DNA from: Sthenelais limicola
Lineage: Eukaryota; Annelida; Polychaeta; Phyllodocida; Sigalionidae
Assembly: GCA_942159475.1 (NCBI GenBank)
Contig: OW804097.1
Span: 38,328,298-38,392,297, forward strand
Length of the DNA: 64,000 bases
Direction of reading: 5' to 3'
The position numbers and the translations under genes were made by a program. Shown here piece by piece: positions 22,201 through 34,875 of the stretch. Each line of letters opens with the position of its first letter. Position 1 is the stretch's first letter. The notes below the pieces were generated by a model. It was not told the DNA's origin. It saw only the letters and a list, made by a program, of their open reading frames with translations, and ran no database searches.

Positions 22201-22310
22201 TTATTTCTTAGCCGTAACTTGACGGTGAATTTCGTAAATAACACATAGAATTAATATCACGCCTAGAATTCCAGTTCCAACAGCCAATCCAGTGATATCC
22301 TCTTCGTCAG
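22201..22310 (-). CDS. Terminal exon of the host WSC/apple-like gene: transmembrane helix and short tail
   Basis: The exon follows an acceptor TGTTTTCAG, begins with two bases (intron phase 1) and encodes 35 residues before TAA. A short acidic stretch (DEED) precedes a hydrophobic helix of about 22 residues containing GTGILGVILILCVIY, then a basic cytoplasmic tail EIHRQVTAKK. This is what the last exon of a single-pass type I membrane protein looks like. Its phase fits the preceding exon at 33218-33357, which ends with one base of a codon. A long-TIR transposon starts 72 bp upstream in the intron. The call rests on splice signals, phase and helix; no transcript evidence is available. Confidence 0.75.
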
Positions 22311-22381
22311 CTGAAAACATATTTTTAAAAAATGAAACGTTATTTCGTCTTGTGTATATTTTCCCCATAGCACAGGCCTAC

Positions 22382-25319
22382 TAGACTGGAGGCAGAATTT
22401 CAAAAGGGGCTTAGAAATCACTTTAGGAGGTACGGAATGTTAGAGGGTGGCATCCACCCTGGATTGGTAGCCTGACCATCACTGATTAAATTCATGGTGG
22501 ATGCCACTTGTGCTGACCTATATTTGCTGAGAAAATCCAAGATGGCCGCCAATTTTTCTGACTTTTTTAGGTTTTTTGCCAATAACTCTGAGGATAATGC
22601 ATTTACATCTTAGGTTAAATAAAACCATGTGTAGGGCAAATAATTATCTATTGATTGATACCAACCACTTGATTCTGCATTCAGTAGTTTTTGTATAATC
22701 ACCTTTTGAAAAATGAGGTCATTTTGCGCTTTTGCTACAAAATGAAGTAGGCCTCTATTTTGTGAAGCACAATCAAGTTTCTGTTGGAGATAGAGCTAAA
22801 TATGTATTAAATGTTTGTTAGAGTATGAAATGCTCTTTAAAATGAAACATTGTACATGTCTCTATGACTAAAATTGATTTTTGGTGTCAAGTCACCCATC
22901 TATTGCTTCTCATGTATAATTGGATCTATTGTCATAAAATGTATCAAAAATGTTTTTTAATTTAAGTATAAAATGTCATAAATCCTCATCTGAATCATCA
23001 TGCAATGTGTTAGGTTGTGCCACAGAACAGCTGTAGCCTGTCAGGCATGGGATATCCTATATTCTGTTTCCAGCAGGGACACCATGCTGTTGTACAGTCT
23101 TTCCACCTGCAATGTGTCATCATGCTGCTTCAAAAAGAAAGTTACTCACACTAAATCATATTGGATTTGAGATCACCATCCAACAAACAAGATCAATGAC
23201 ATTGATAGAATGGCCCATCCAAATTGGACATTGCACCATTCATGATCAAATCAGACTGGAATATTGAACTCAGAAACAAATTTCTCACACTTACTATGAG
23301 AATAACCCCATTTCTGTTCTGTCAAATAAATATTGATGCTGGCAAATTCTGCTAATTTGCTGTTGACATCAATGATACCACACAAACGGTAAAATTTCAA
23401 AGTGGTGAATATCAATGCGAAGGATGTCCTATTGTCCCTGGATAAGATCAATCACTGATAATTTTATCACATGATATCAGAGAGTATGCACAAGAGGCAG
23501 TTTACTTCTTTAATATGGATCCCCCTGCTCTCATGAGTATGATAAAAGTGGACATCCATTATGAGATCTGTTTGTCTTCTGGCATATCCTCTGACAACAT
23601 TCTATCATCTGAGCTACAGAGCATGGATAGGAGGCAGATCTAGAGAGAGCAGCCAGTTGGGTAACTGCAGCATATGAATGCCACTAAGCCACAAAGGAAG
23701 GCATACAGCTCTGGAGAATTGACTTGATGACAAAAAAATCAGGTATTATATGCTTGACCAGTAGGTACAAACACTAATAGCGAGATAATGAAAGCAACAT
23801 ATGAAGTACACTTAAACATATCAACTTAAACACATCCAAAGAGGTTGCTATGTCATGTTATGCATAGGTAATGATCACCTACCCTGCTTATGAAAAGTAA
23901 GAAGGGCTGTCAATACATTTTGACTCCCTATCCACTTCTAGGCAAATCCATTCATCCCACAAACATTGCTTTCATGTTAAACTTAAACATGCTTTCTAAG
24001 TTCCTGTGTATCAAATGTCTACTTGAATAGGTTTTTCCAATGCAAAATGACCAGTTTACTAGGGCTATCTGTTCATCGATGGCCTCTACAGAGACCACTA
24101 TGTTGGGTAGCCTAGGGTCTGAACATAACGCAGGGTGTTAGCATTAGGCTAGCATTGGGATGCGCATGGTGCTTGCATTATCTCGCTTATTGCTATTTCT
24201 GGATCTCATATATGAAGATGCTTTTCAAACTTCTTATGTTCATTAACAGGCATTTCAATGTTACTGCTTTCAAATCTATGTTCTCATAGCTAGTTTTGTA
24301 TTGGCTAGCTTTGTACAATCACAGTAATTATGTATTCTACTCATTGCTGATAGATACAACCAATCCAGTTAACTACAAGATATTCTGTGACAACTTCATG
24401 GTCTTATGTACTTCAAATACCTTCAAACTGATCTATATTGACCATGCCTTGGAACATGTTTGATAATATCAGAAGCAGTACCTTAGGACTAGGAGAAATA
24501 ACACATTGCAGGTGGAAAGACTGTACAACAAGATGGAGTCCCTGCTGGAAACAGAATATCCCATGCCTGACAGGCTACAGCTGTTCTGTGGTGCAACCCA
24601 ACACATTGCATTATGATTCAGATGAGGATTTATGACATTTTATACTTTAACTAAAAACTAAACTAAAAACTTTTTTGATGCATTTCATGACAATACATCC
24701 AATTTCACATGAGAAGCAATAGATGGGTGACTTGACACCAAAAATCCAAGCTACAGACACTTGAACGTAGGAGGTTTTTGACTTTAACCGATAATTGGAA
24801 TATCCTTTTAATTGCTATAAATTCATAAAAAATTCAATTTTAGTCATAGAGATATGTACAATGTTTCATTTTAAAGAGCATTTCATACTCTAACAAACAT
24901 TTAATACATGTTTAGCTCTATCTCCAACAGAAACTTGACTGTGCTTCACAAAATAGAGGCCTACTTCATTTTGTCGCAAAAGCGCAAAATGACCTCATTT
25001 TTCAAAAGGTGATTATACAAAAACTACTGAATGCAGAATCAAGTGGTTGGTATCAATCAATAGATAATTATTTGCCCTACACATGGTTTTATTTAATCTA
25101 AGATGTAAATGCATTATCCTCAGAGTTATTGGCAAAAAACCTAAAAAAGTCAGAAAAATTGGCGGCCATCTTGGATTTTCTCAGCAAATATAGGTCAGCG
25201 CAAGTGGCATCCACCATGAATTTAATCAGTGATGGTCAGGCTACCAATCCAGGGTGGATGCCACCCTCTAACATTCCGTACCTCCTATAGTAAAATTTGA
25301 AAATTCTGCCTCTAGTCTA
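22382..25319. mobile_element. 2.9-kb transposon with ~750-bp terminal inverted repeats
   Basis: The left end TAGACTGGAGGCAGAATTTC is matched by the right end AAATTCTGCCTCTAGTCTA. Complementarity continues for most of 22382-23126 and 24498-25319; the right arm carries an extra ~100 bp at about 24747-24842. A 3-bp direct repeat TAC flanks the element (22379-22381 and 25320-25322). Short frames inside show no recognisable transposase motif, so this is probably non-autonomous. The superfamily cannot be assigned; 3-bp duplications occur in PIF/Harbinger and a few others. Confidence 0.85.
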
Positions 25320-25322
25320 TAC

Positions 25323-26410
25323 GTAATGTATTGATAACTCCAGAAACACCTGGAACTCGATATTGCCAATATACTGTCTGTTCACATTAGGGTATTAGCT
25401 GTATAGCAGTGGTACAATCATGGGTTGCTTTTGTAGTATTTTTTGTATCTAATATTTTTATTACTAAGTAAAAAAGAAAGCAGCGAAATCGATACTGCCA
25501 ATATACTGTCATTTTACATTAGAGTGGTACATAGACAGAACTACCCGGGATTCGAGGCGGGAGTGAATATTCACTGATGATGGTCAAGTCCCGCGACTGT
25601 CATGGGTGAACATTCACGACACCAAGAATCCAAGGGTTGTTCTGTGTTCATTTCACCGCACACACATAACTTATGTTAAATGATCTATACAGCGATTGTG
25701 CGGAATGAATAGATCAATAATTATTTCTTTAGCTTGATTTGCTCAGAAAACATAGCCCTGAAGAAAAGCTGTGGAAGATGAGAGAGCATGCATGCACACA
25801 GTGTACCAAAAACTAGGTCGGCCATGTTGCATGTATTTTTTTATTTTTTTTAAAATAAAGTTTTATTTCCCAAACTATTTCACGCTTGTGATACATTTCA
25901 TGTTGAGACATTTTTCAAATTTCGAGTAATACAACTTCATCATGAAAAATAAAAAATAAATTAATAATTTAAGTTTAAGCAATAAATGTGGCTTCATAAC
26001 CACACCCTTGGCATATTCTACATTACAACACAGTTCATCATATAGACAGCAGGAATAAGCTTAATCAAACTAAACTCATACAAGATACACAATACAACTA
26101 CATCATGAAGACTGGGAAAAATTAATCATTTTAAAGTTATTCAAAATACAGGATAGATAGCAGCAAAACTAACGCCCTAGGCGATTCCCACATAAACCCT
26201 TTTTTTGTAGTTTTTGTGACCTACATAAAAACAAGGTACAAAAAACCGTTTCTCTATTGCCTGCGAGCAATATCGCATCAGTTACTGACCAGCTAAACAG
26301 TATACAGAGCCAATGTTATCTCTATGGGCTGAGCATATCAAGGGTGAAATAATGATGCAAATCTTCAGTGCATGTTATTATTCGAATTATTATTATTGGT
26401 ATTACTAACA
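25323..26410. other. Unassigned intronic DNA with a possible truncated retroelement tail
   Basis: A CCAATATACTGTC-containing segment is repeated near 25365 and 25500. A T-rich tract followed by AATAAAGTTTTATTTCCC at about 25838-25875 could be the 3' end of a minus-strand truncated non-LTR element, but no RT residues are visible. Confidence 0.35.
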
Positions 26411-26773
26411 TGTGATGTGTTGCAGGACAATGAGTCACAAGTAAAAAAAAAGGATTTTGAGTAATCATCATATCTGAAAAGATGAGAATGACCTACCACA
26501 ATGACCAATGATAGTGAACAGTTAGACATCTAATAAGAATTTCTATATTCTAAGTTTCTAAGGAAACAACTGCATTTATTAGTAAAAAAACCATGACATG
26601 GCCAGCCCTAAAAAATCACCTGAAGGCTGATGAGAATTGGATGTTATAAATATGAATGTGTAATGACTTGCTCCTGTCGTACAGGAATTAAGTAGAATAG
26701 AGAGGATGGTAAAATTTACGAATTGTCAAAAAATCGGTGAAAATATGATAACGAAACATTTTTATCATAAGCG

Positions 26774-27285
26774 TGTAGTGATTTCCACCTTTGTACTCTC
26801 ACATACCCAGTTCAGGATATAGTTCTACTCGACAGAGGAAAGAAATGAAACCAGACACAAGTCTTGTTAGTGTCACTAGTTTATTCTTCCCAACTTGGGT
26901 CCTTCTGACAAAGTGCAATGTCAGGTCCTCTAAGCATTGCCTCCTTAGAGTAGGCCATCTTCACATACATAAGTGTAAGGAGGTGTATACAGTACAGAGG
27001 TAAAGGTAAATGTCATAAAAGACCCATAACAATCACAGATAACAGATACAGAGTAATGTCATACACAATAGACAATCTGATGTTAACATTATGTTATACA
27101 GGAGATGTGATAAAGGGGGAAATTAGGTATTAGAGACAATAAGACTTGGTAAGAACATATTGGTAGTTACTCTAGTTGCCATCAGGGCTGTAGCATATGG
27201 TGAAACAGTAGTGACACCTGATGGACATTAGGACAAGTAACAGGTAGACAATAGGAACACTTTCTTAAAGGTAGAATCCACTACA
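26774..27285 (-). repeat. 3' LTR of LTR-1
   Basis: 512 bp, matching the repeat at 32216-32727 as far as I can read. The 70-codon frame in each copy is identical, which reflects repeat identity and not a gene. Confidence 0.9.
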
Positions 27286-27303
27286 ATACTCCCCTTCCTT
27301 TTT
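27286..27303 (-). other. Polypurine tract of LTR-1
   Basis: On the minus strand the purine-rich tract directly abuts the 3' LTR, the expected position for plus-strand DNA priming. Confidence 0.65.
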
Positions 27304-30300
27304 AAAGAGTTTATCCCAAAGAGTAAACTCGACCATGGAGGAAAAAGGTAAATATTCAAAAGTGGATTACAAGAGTAAGAAATATCAATTATCACAGGTA
27401 AAAAGAGAATTTTAAGATGCAAGCCTGGTAAAAACCAATCATTGGTGTACAAAAAGGAGCCTTAGGTGTCCTCGCAATTACATACATAAAACAGGTTGCG
27501 ACATCTCTATAAAGAATTTACTAGGAATAGTTCAAAATGTCGAAACTTATTCCACCTAACAGAAAGTTAATTACTTCAGCCAGTGGTTCCAGGACATAAA
27601 GGAGCTTCCAGAGTCCTGATCTGCAACGTTATACAACAAGACAAGGCTCTAACTGAAGGTTTAAGTAAAATTCTTTGAATTTAAATACCGTGATGGAGAA
27701 AAACAAATTTCTCAGTTTCATCTCATCCAAGGACGTTCCAAGTCAGCGTTTTCCTCACATTCTGTGTTTTAATCAGCATTTGGTTCCACCAATCAGGGAG
27801 AGTTCAGGTTGGCAGCAAGTCAGTCTGATCCAGTCTGTCCGAGTTCCAGTATCTGGGCTTCAACAGGCAGGTTTTGGTTTGACAGGTCCATCCATCCATT
27901 TATCTCGTCAAAGTGGCAAAGTGGTCCAGTCCAAGGGCATTTCCAGTCATTTACAGGAATCTGGTTGTATTCATCGGGGACATTTTTCAATCTCCCTCCC
28001 ATAGGAGAAGCCAAGACATCACCTGTCCTATTCTCAGGGCATGATCCTGCCTTTTTCCATGAAGAAAAAGATGGACAATAGTGCAGAGCCGTAAGCTTCT
28101 GAACCAACCTTCTCAAGAGCTCACAAGGAGATTCCTCCCTACTACCTGGGGGGTCATCTCCCCTGATGGAAGAGACCATCTCCATCCAATCTGGCCCCCA
28201 ACTCCAACAACTGTTGGTGATTGAGGGTCCTACAATCCAATAGCACCAAAGGAAATAGAGGAACTGCATTTTAGTTCAGTGAACCTGCAACACAACATTA
28301 CATGCTGAGTTACACAAGACACTTGCAATCAGAACAACTATTCACAAATATACACTGGAGTTATCAATAGGAATGACAACTATCCCTATATACAACAGTG
28401 GTTGGTGATACCACTCTGGCTGGACAGCAATACTACAATGATCTGTTGTAACATTCCTACTTCCAGCCTTCCACAGATTCTCTTCAGACCCACGTCCCTC
28501 ATCATATGCCTAGACTGGCGTGGTCTGAGAAAAATCTGGCACTGTCACTTGACAACAATATTTAACAGAAACACTGATCTACATGACCAGCACCCCTGAA
28601 TGACATTGTGTACTCAAAACAGTGTCAGTGACGTCAAAACTAGCTAGGAATCAGTCATAATCAGCTAGATATGTACTCGCGTACACTTCTATCCCAACAT
28701 GGCAATACCAGGTCAATATGCTAGTGGTCCTCCTCTTCAACCACTCTTTTCTGAGCCAATACTGCACATATAACCTCCATCTTTCCCAGCCCTTTAAGTG
28801 AGTGAACTCTTCACAGCTTCAGTAGCATTTAAAGCAAGTTAAATGGCTTTCCAACCTACTTTCAACACTTCTTATTCTGCAAATTAACCACTTGCACGAA
28901 ACCGGAAGTTATCTGGTAAACATGGTGAATCACAGCAGTTTCATCCAGCTACGACAAGTCGTAACCCATAGTATCACCAGAAAACCTTCCCCATGCTCCT
29001 CAACTAGGTACTCGCCCAGTCATTCCTTGGAGCTCCTACAGCACGGACCATGTTTTAGCATGGCTGGCTGCACTGGTCCTCTGTGTGAGACTTGTACAGA
29101 GCTAGTTAATTTTAGATTTAACTGATTATCGTACCAGGCTTATGTGCAACACCCTATTTACTTTCTAAATAGGTTCCGACCCTCCAGCTAAGCCCCAAGT
29201 TACCATAACTTAGAAAAAGGCCAACCTAGGTACAAGCACTCCTAGCAGTCAAACCAGATGTTTCTAAAATCCAGATCGTTCTCTCAGTCACATAGAAATG
29301 AATCCATATGTCATATGGGAACAGAGCAACTAAATTCGGCATGCTACTCTTGTTTGCTTCTCGTTGTGTACTTTTTAATGGAGAAAAATCAGTTTGAAAA
29401 TTCTCTCATTGGTACTTTTCCACAAGATCCACATTGCAATCAAACTGGGGTTTCATGCATGCATTTAACCCTTGCATTTGCTGGAGAAGAAATTCTCCAG
29501 CACCTGAGGAATATTCCTTGGCATTCCCCTCCTTTTGTTTTAAGGTTCCGGGTCAGTAGGATCATCAGAATTAACCAATTTTTTCCTAGGTTTGACCTGG
29601 TTTCATAGACTCAGCTTCCTTAGAAATATCAGATTGAACTGTTTTTTCCTTAGGTCAGTCTGGTCCATTCTCACAAGGATAGACATTAGAGCAATACCAG
29701 ACGGTTCCTCAGTCTATTTTCCTTCCCTGTCTTTTCTTAGGAGGATCTGCCTGAGGAGAATCAGGAAGTAGAGTTTTTAGCCCTCATCTACTCCACGAAG
29801 ACTTCTGATCCGTTCCAAAGCAGGAAATTCCTTCATCAGGTAGAATCTTTCCACCACACAACCTCAGGATATCTCACAATACCTTCAGTTGTTTCGAGTT
29901 CATATAGGTAGTACCTCACCAATGAACCTTCCAACTCCCTTCCTCCAACTCTCCAGGGAATACTGGACGAACTGCAGAAGGCTACCTAGGCCGAATACTC
30001 GTCACCTGATAATACTTATGCAGGATCCCCAAGGCAAATTCCTTCAGCAATTCCTGATCTGACTCGAACATCAACTCCTAGACGTGACTGAGTCACTGCT
30101 AATATCCAGCTCAGAAAGAGTGACAGGTCCAGGCTGTGATTTCCACTTCATGTACTTTCACAAACCCAGATCCCCCACCTTCTCACCTCAATGGATTTCA
30201 CAGAGGATTCTCCTGCTTGTTCTTGGATTTTTCCCTCAGCTGACGTCATCCTGAACACAGCTAACCGTCCAAGAATAGCAATCCTGACCAGTCAAGATTA

Positions 30301-31249
30301 CATTAATGGCTCTGATCAAAATCAGATCCCATTCATTCAGAATACTGATAACAAGAACTGTAATCCTGTATGTCCTGTACCCTCCAACAAAGCACACTCC
30401 ACTAAGTGGTAATGTATGTACCCTCTCCCATTACACACACCTTAGGTGCCGAAACCACAGGTGGCAGATGAGAAAAGGAATCACAGAATTTCCCAAAGAA
30501 AATCCATGACCACGCACTCCCACTGGGGCATACCAACTCTCCCGTACCAATATTTCACCGGTAGGAATCTTCAAAGTTTTCTGCAAATACACGGAAACTT
30601 TCTGAATCTGGGCAGAAGTACTGGGAATATCTTTTGCAACCAGTAAGATCTGACCTTCCTCAGCTTGAAATCCAGACTGACACCAAGTCACGTCCAAATC
30701 CTCCAAGAGTCTTTCACTCCCGGAGAGGTTTTACCGTCCGGCAACGATGTACATTCTCTGGGTTTCAAAAGGGTTTGCTCTAATGAGAGCGCCTCCCCCA
30801 TACTAGCCAGTGCCTGGGCCAACAACCCTCAGTCCCGACACTACTCACAGATTCCCTTCGAACTGTGGTACTATGGAGTAGTTTGTCTTTCAACAAGGCT
30901 CACAAGTTTCTTAAAATCCTGGCCCTTAGCCTGGTTTTTCCAGAAAATACTTGGATCCTCAATCCCCCATCTCCTTGAGGGACATTTGGAGTCAACCTTT
31001 CCAGCCAAGCCTGGGATGGAGGCATGGGGTCCAGTTACTCCACAAGTGCATTATTTCCTGCAGCATAGTTTGAAGCTCATTGTTTCAACTACACACTAAA
31101 AATAACATTGCACTCTCCATTTGTCTAAAGGTTTCCTGTTCCACCAAATGGAAAATCAGTCAGACAAACCACCACTGATTCTAGCCACAAACCAGTCACC
31201 TATCACAGATATTTCAGCTAGAAATCATCTATGAAAACCATCTGAAATC

Positions 31250-31470
31250 TTTTTTTTCTTTTTTTTTTTTTTCAGAAATCCGAAAATTTTCCGAAAATCC
31301 GAAAATTCTTCCGAAATTCCGTCTGAAATTTTTCCGAAAATCCGAAAATTCTTCCGAAATTCCGTCCGAAATTTTTCCGAAAATCCGAAAAAAATTCCGA
31401 AAATCTGTCCGAAAATCCGAAATTTTTTCCGAAAAATCGTCCGGAAATTCATCTGAAAATCAGTCCAGGC
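31250..31470. repeat. TTCCGAAAATCCGAAAA minisatellite inside LTR-1
   Basis: Degenerate tandem units of about 14-20 bp built on TTCCGAAAATCCG follow a T-rich tract. The Phe/Ile/Gly-rich open frame on the minus strand here is a by-product of this repeat. Confidence 0.8.
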
Positions 31471-31906
31471 ATTCCCCTGATATCTGTCTGGGAATTCCAA
31501 CCAGAATTCAACGAATTCCATCCAGGAATTCCGCTGGGAATTCACCTAGGAAATTACGGAAATACTGCCAATTTCCAGCTTGGGAATGCCTCCCAGAAGC
31601 AACACCTCCAGTTTATTTTTCCAATGTATTTCCATGAATGGATATGGTAAGAGAGAATTAACTCTAACACCTCTCCAAAGGAAAACTAGCTGGTCTCCAG
31701 AGATAAGATACCTCTTGATCCCAACCCAACTAACCAGTCTGAAGGACTTTTCAGTCTCAACCCCAGAAGGTCGTACTACCCTAAGCTGAGGAGTGCCCAG
31801 CCATAGGGTCTGCAGATGCTTATTCTCCGGGAGAGTCAGCAGGGACAACACTTGCAACGGCAAGGCAAGCAAAGGACCAAGGTCGAGAACTAGTCACGGC
31901 ACCAAT

Positions 31907-32172
31907 TGTAGTGATTTCCACCTTTGTACTCTCACATACCCAGTTCAGGATATAGTTCTACTCGACAGAGGAAAGAAATGAAACCAGACACAAGTCTTGT
32001 TAGTGTCACTAGCATATTGACCTGACATTGCACTTTGTCAGAAGGACCCAAGTTGGGAAGAATAAACTAGTGACACTAACAAGACTTGTGTCTGGTTTCA
32101 TTTCTTTCCTCTGTCGAGTAGAACTATATCCTGAACTGGGTATGTGAGAGTACAAAGGTGGAAATCACTACA
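31907..32172. repeat. Partial LTR copies in head-to-head inversion inside LTR-1
   Basis: The first ~106 bp of the LTR (plus-strand reading) recurs at 31907-32012, preceded by a second primer-binding-site-like CACGGCACCAAT. An inverted copy of about 152 bp follows at 32021-32172. A 30-bp piece (about 32173-32202) also duplicates 31154-31183. The arrangement looks like aberrant strand transfer during reverse transcription. Confidence 0.75.
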
Positions 32173-32197
32173 ATCAGTCAGACAAACCACCACTGAT

Positions 32198-32215
32198 CCT
32201 GGTCACGGCACCAAT
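32198..32215 (-). other. Primer binding site of LTR-1
   Basis: On the minus strand the sequence starting TTGGTGCCGTGACCAGG directly follows the 5' LTR, beginning with the TGG expected to pair with a tRNA CCA end. The tRNA species was not determined. Confidence 0.6.
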
Positions 32216-32727
32216 TGTAGTGATTTCCACCTTTGTACTCTCACATACCCAGTTCAGGATATAGTTCTACTCGACAGAGGAAAGAAATGAAACCAGACAC
32301 AAGTCTTGTTAGTGTCACTAGTTTATTCTTCCCAACTTGGGTCCTTCTGACAAAGTGCAATGTCAGGTCCTCTAAGCATTGCCTCCTTAGAGTAGGCCAT
32401 CTTCACATACATAAGTGTAAGGAGGTGTATACAGTACAGAGGTAAAGGTAAATGTCATAAAAGACCCATAACAATCACAGATAACAGATACAGAGTAATG
32501 TCATACACAATAGACAATCTGATGTTAACATTATGTTATACAGGAGATGTGATAAAGGGGGAAATTAGGTATTAGAGACAATAAGACTTGGTAAGAACAT
32601 ATTGGTAGTTACTCTAGTTGCCATCAGGGCTGTAGCATATGGTGAAACAGTAGTGACACCTGATGGACATTAGGACAAGTAACAGGTAGACAATAGGAAC
32701 ACTTTCTTAAAGGTAGAATCCACTACA
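32216..32727 (-). repeat. 5' LTR of LTR-1
   Basis: 512-bp partner of 26774-27285. The AGCG target duplication follows it directly. Confidence 0.9.
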
Positions 32728-33217
32728 AGCGAATGTTATTGTTTGATGTTTTTTTAATTATTGGGCCTATACCAAAAGAATGTGTTGTGACTCGTTTGTC
32801 ACGAAAACTTGTAATTATCGCCATGAAATTGTGTAATGAGTAAAATTTTCTTTGTTCATCATAATTGAAATGATATGTAGTTAAATTTAAATATGTATAT
32901 ACTTTTGTGGGAGATGAGACCTACCACATTGTGGAAATCTGCCTAATAAAAATGTTTAAAAGAAAAAAAAGTTTGATATTTTTATGTTTTAAAAAATAGT
33001 TTGCCTTGTTTGTCTGGGTGGACAATTACTCATGAAGTAGCTAAATATACTACATAGGATGATCTTAGAAACCTCAAGGACTAAAGCCCCAAAGAATCAG
33101 AACATTCCAAAAAGGAGATCTTGTAAATAAATCACATTGAAAAATATGATTTTGGGGACTTGTGACTCATTTTCCTGTAAGACATCACATAATATTATAA
33201 TGTGAAAATTTCCTCAC

Positions 33218-33357
33218 CGTTGCATGGTTTTTGCTGGGAACTGGCTGCTTGTACATCCGTGACTACACCGGTGGCTGGCCTGGCCGGCATCCCATAGCAC
33301 TGCCCCGCTAGTGTCGGCTTCACATGGCTTGACTCGAAATATGTATAGCTGGTGCAA
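33218..33357 (-). CDS. Host gene exon: second half of a cysteine-rich apple/PAN-like module
   Basis: The exon lies between an acceptor TTTGTCTCTAG and a donor GTGAGG on the minus strand. It encodes about 46 residues starting CTSYTYFESSH, then AGQCYGMPARP and ending SSQQKPCN. Extracellular invertebrate proteins with apple/PAN-like folds carry a similar C-x-SYTY...CYG pattern. It starts with one base (phase 2) and ends with one base (phase 1), fitting the exons at 34426-34567 and 22201-22310. The exact domain family is an inference; the splice and phase evidence is direct. Confidence 0.7.
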
Positions 33358-33774
33358 CTAGAGACAAAACACAGAATATTAGATTTCAAATTGTTTTGTT
33401 TTTTTGTTTTTAAAAAACCCAAACTTTTAGGACTTACAGGCGATGTTATATGAAATATAATATGGGAAAATGTATTTGCAATATTATGATATGACCATGA
33501 TTATGAACAGCATAGCTATTGTATTTAAAGTTGATCAGCCATATAAGAGTGAGGAGGTTTAATATGTAGGAAAGTGTAGAGATGACAGTCGATTTTGTTA
33601 TGGTATAGCTTTCGTTTGATTTGTATAGTAGTTAGTGATAACTTTGAATGATGGAAATTCTTTTTTCTCTTTGAAAGGCAACGCTACAACATATTCACTT
33701 TGTGGACAAGCGTTTTTTGTATGAAACCATTGTAAATGTCTTGGCCTGAAATCGCAATAAAGAAAAATAAAAAA

Positions 33775-33840
33775 AATAATTTGCTGTAACCTGCCATCTG
33801 GGCTCTTACAATCTAATGAATATGATTTCTATAGTTCCTG
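33775..33840 (-). mobile_element. Tx1-like 3' UTR fragment
   Basis: ACCTGCCATCTGGGCTCTTA and CAATCTAATG closely resemble the 3' termini of the Tx1-like copies at 7.7 and 34.6 kb. No poly-T tract or target duplication was found, so it is a degraded piece. Confidence 0.45.
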
Positions 33841-34082
33841 TTGGGAAAAATAAAAAGGATCATGCAACCTGTAAAAGAAACCATTTATGGTAACCGACAA
33901 TGTTGGTTTAACAAGTATCAAACACGAGTAGGATCTTAGGCAAAAGAGCCGCCACGGGAGGGGGTAGCTATAGGGGGTCTACACATTATATTTATAGAAA
34001 CGAAACTCCCCGGTTTAATTGTTAATATATATGATGTTATGTATAAATCGTACAACTATAGAGGGAGACCACAGAATGATAT

Positions 34083-34348
34083 TTTTCTTTTCGAAAAAAA
34101 GTTTGAAATATTTCTGGGTGAGCAATTATTAGTAAAGTATCTGAATTTATACCCATTACGATGACCGTAGAAATGCATGAATATATTTATTACACTGTCC
34201 TGAGATTTGGTACATGTATTTAGACTACGAGAAGCGTTAATCATCCCAAAAATGAAAACATTCCCACAAATATATTCTGTGAATAAAACACATTGAAAAA
34301 TAGCAATTTTGCGATTGTGACTCATTTTCCTATAACACATCACAATTT
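34083..34348. mobile_element. MITE-C half copy
   Basis: It matches the right half of MITE-C, including TTTGAAATATTTCTGGGTGA and the end TGACTCATTTTCC followed by AACACATCACA. The left arm is missing. Confidence 0.65.
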
Positions 34349-34425
34349 AGATCTCTTACATGATGGTGGATCATATATATCATGTGCTTGGTGTGCATTT
34401 ATGTTTGTTTATATGTGATACCTAC

Positions 34426-34567
34426 TTGGGATTTAGTGCACATGTCAGTTGGCAGTTGAGTTCAGAAGACTGGGCTCCCAAATCCATAAAACCCTGATCG
34501 ATAAATGCCTGTGAGCCACTTGTGATGTCACCCATGAAACTAGTGGCTGGATAGGACTCGTAACAGG
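34426..34567 (-). CDS. Host gene exon: first half of the cysteine-rich apple/PAN-like module
   Basis: The exon is bounded by acceptor CTATTTGCAG and donor GTAGGT on the minus strand. It opens with two bases (phase 1), encodes 46 residues beginning CYESYPATSF and ending NCQLTCALNP, and closes with two bases (phase 2). The split codon with 33218-33357 becomes Asn, and the cysteine spacing C-x3-C then continues into the next exon. Upstream, the phase matches the WSC exon at 45746-45918. It sits between a MITE-C half copy and MITE-A copy 14. Confidence 0.7.
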
Positions 34568-34875
34568 CTGCAAATAGACAAGCAGTATTATATGGGTGGA
34601 ATTGCCAGAAAATGTACAATTCGCCTTCACCAATCTTTTTTTTTTTTTTTTTTATTTTTTGTTTTTAAAAGGTTTTATTCAACATATCCTGCCGACTAGG
34701 CTCTTACAATTCTAATCAACATTCAATTATCGTTTCCCTCTCTATTTTATATTTTTTTTTGTATTTTCGGTTTTCTCTTTCATCTCGTCTCTCCTGGACT
34801 AACAGGTTGTTATACAAAGCTAACAGTTATTATGAAGATATTAAAACACAACCAAAACTCCTCAAGTGTTACATG

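Larger units (their letters stand above)
26774..32727 (-). mobile_element. Young non-autonomous LTR retrotransposon (element LTR-1)
   Basis: Two 512-bp direct repeats, apparently identical by eye, bound this 5954-bp element. They begin TGTAGTG and end CACTACA on the plus strand, flanked by the 4-bp duplication AGCG. A primer-binding-site-like TGGTGCCGTGACCAGG follows the 32216-32727 repeat on the minus strand. A purine tract AAAAAGGAAGGGGAGTAT precedes the other repeat, so the orientation is minus. The interior has only short frames, and I recognise no gag, protease, RT, RNase H or integrase motif. It therefore presumably depends on proteins from an autonomous relative. Confidence 0.88.
26411..33190. 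mobile_element. MITE-C copy 2, interrupted by the LTR element
   Basis: The left end TGTGATGTGTTGCAGGACAA and the right end TGTGACTCATTTTCCTGTAA running into GACATCACA are the fold-back ends of MITE-C. The LTR element at 26774-32727 lies between them, so the MITE is older. The right end stops about 27 bp short of the 33218-33357 exon. Confidence 0.65.

Noticed and set aside
26791..27003. Two identical 70-codon frames at 26791-27003 and 32233-32445
   Set aside because: They lie at the same place in the two LTRs of LTR-1, so identity reflects the LTR repeat and not gene duplication.
31225..31545. Phe/Ile/Gly-rich 106-codon frame on the minus strand
   Set aside because: It is produced by the TTCCGAAAATCCG minisatellite.
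26774..32727. LTR-1 as an autonomous or endogenous-retrovirus-like provirus
   Set aside because: No protease, RT, RNase H, integrase or envelope motif could be seen in any frame of the interior; only LTRs, a primer site and a purine tract are present.
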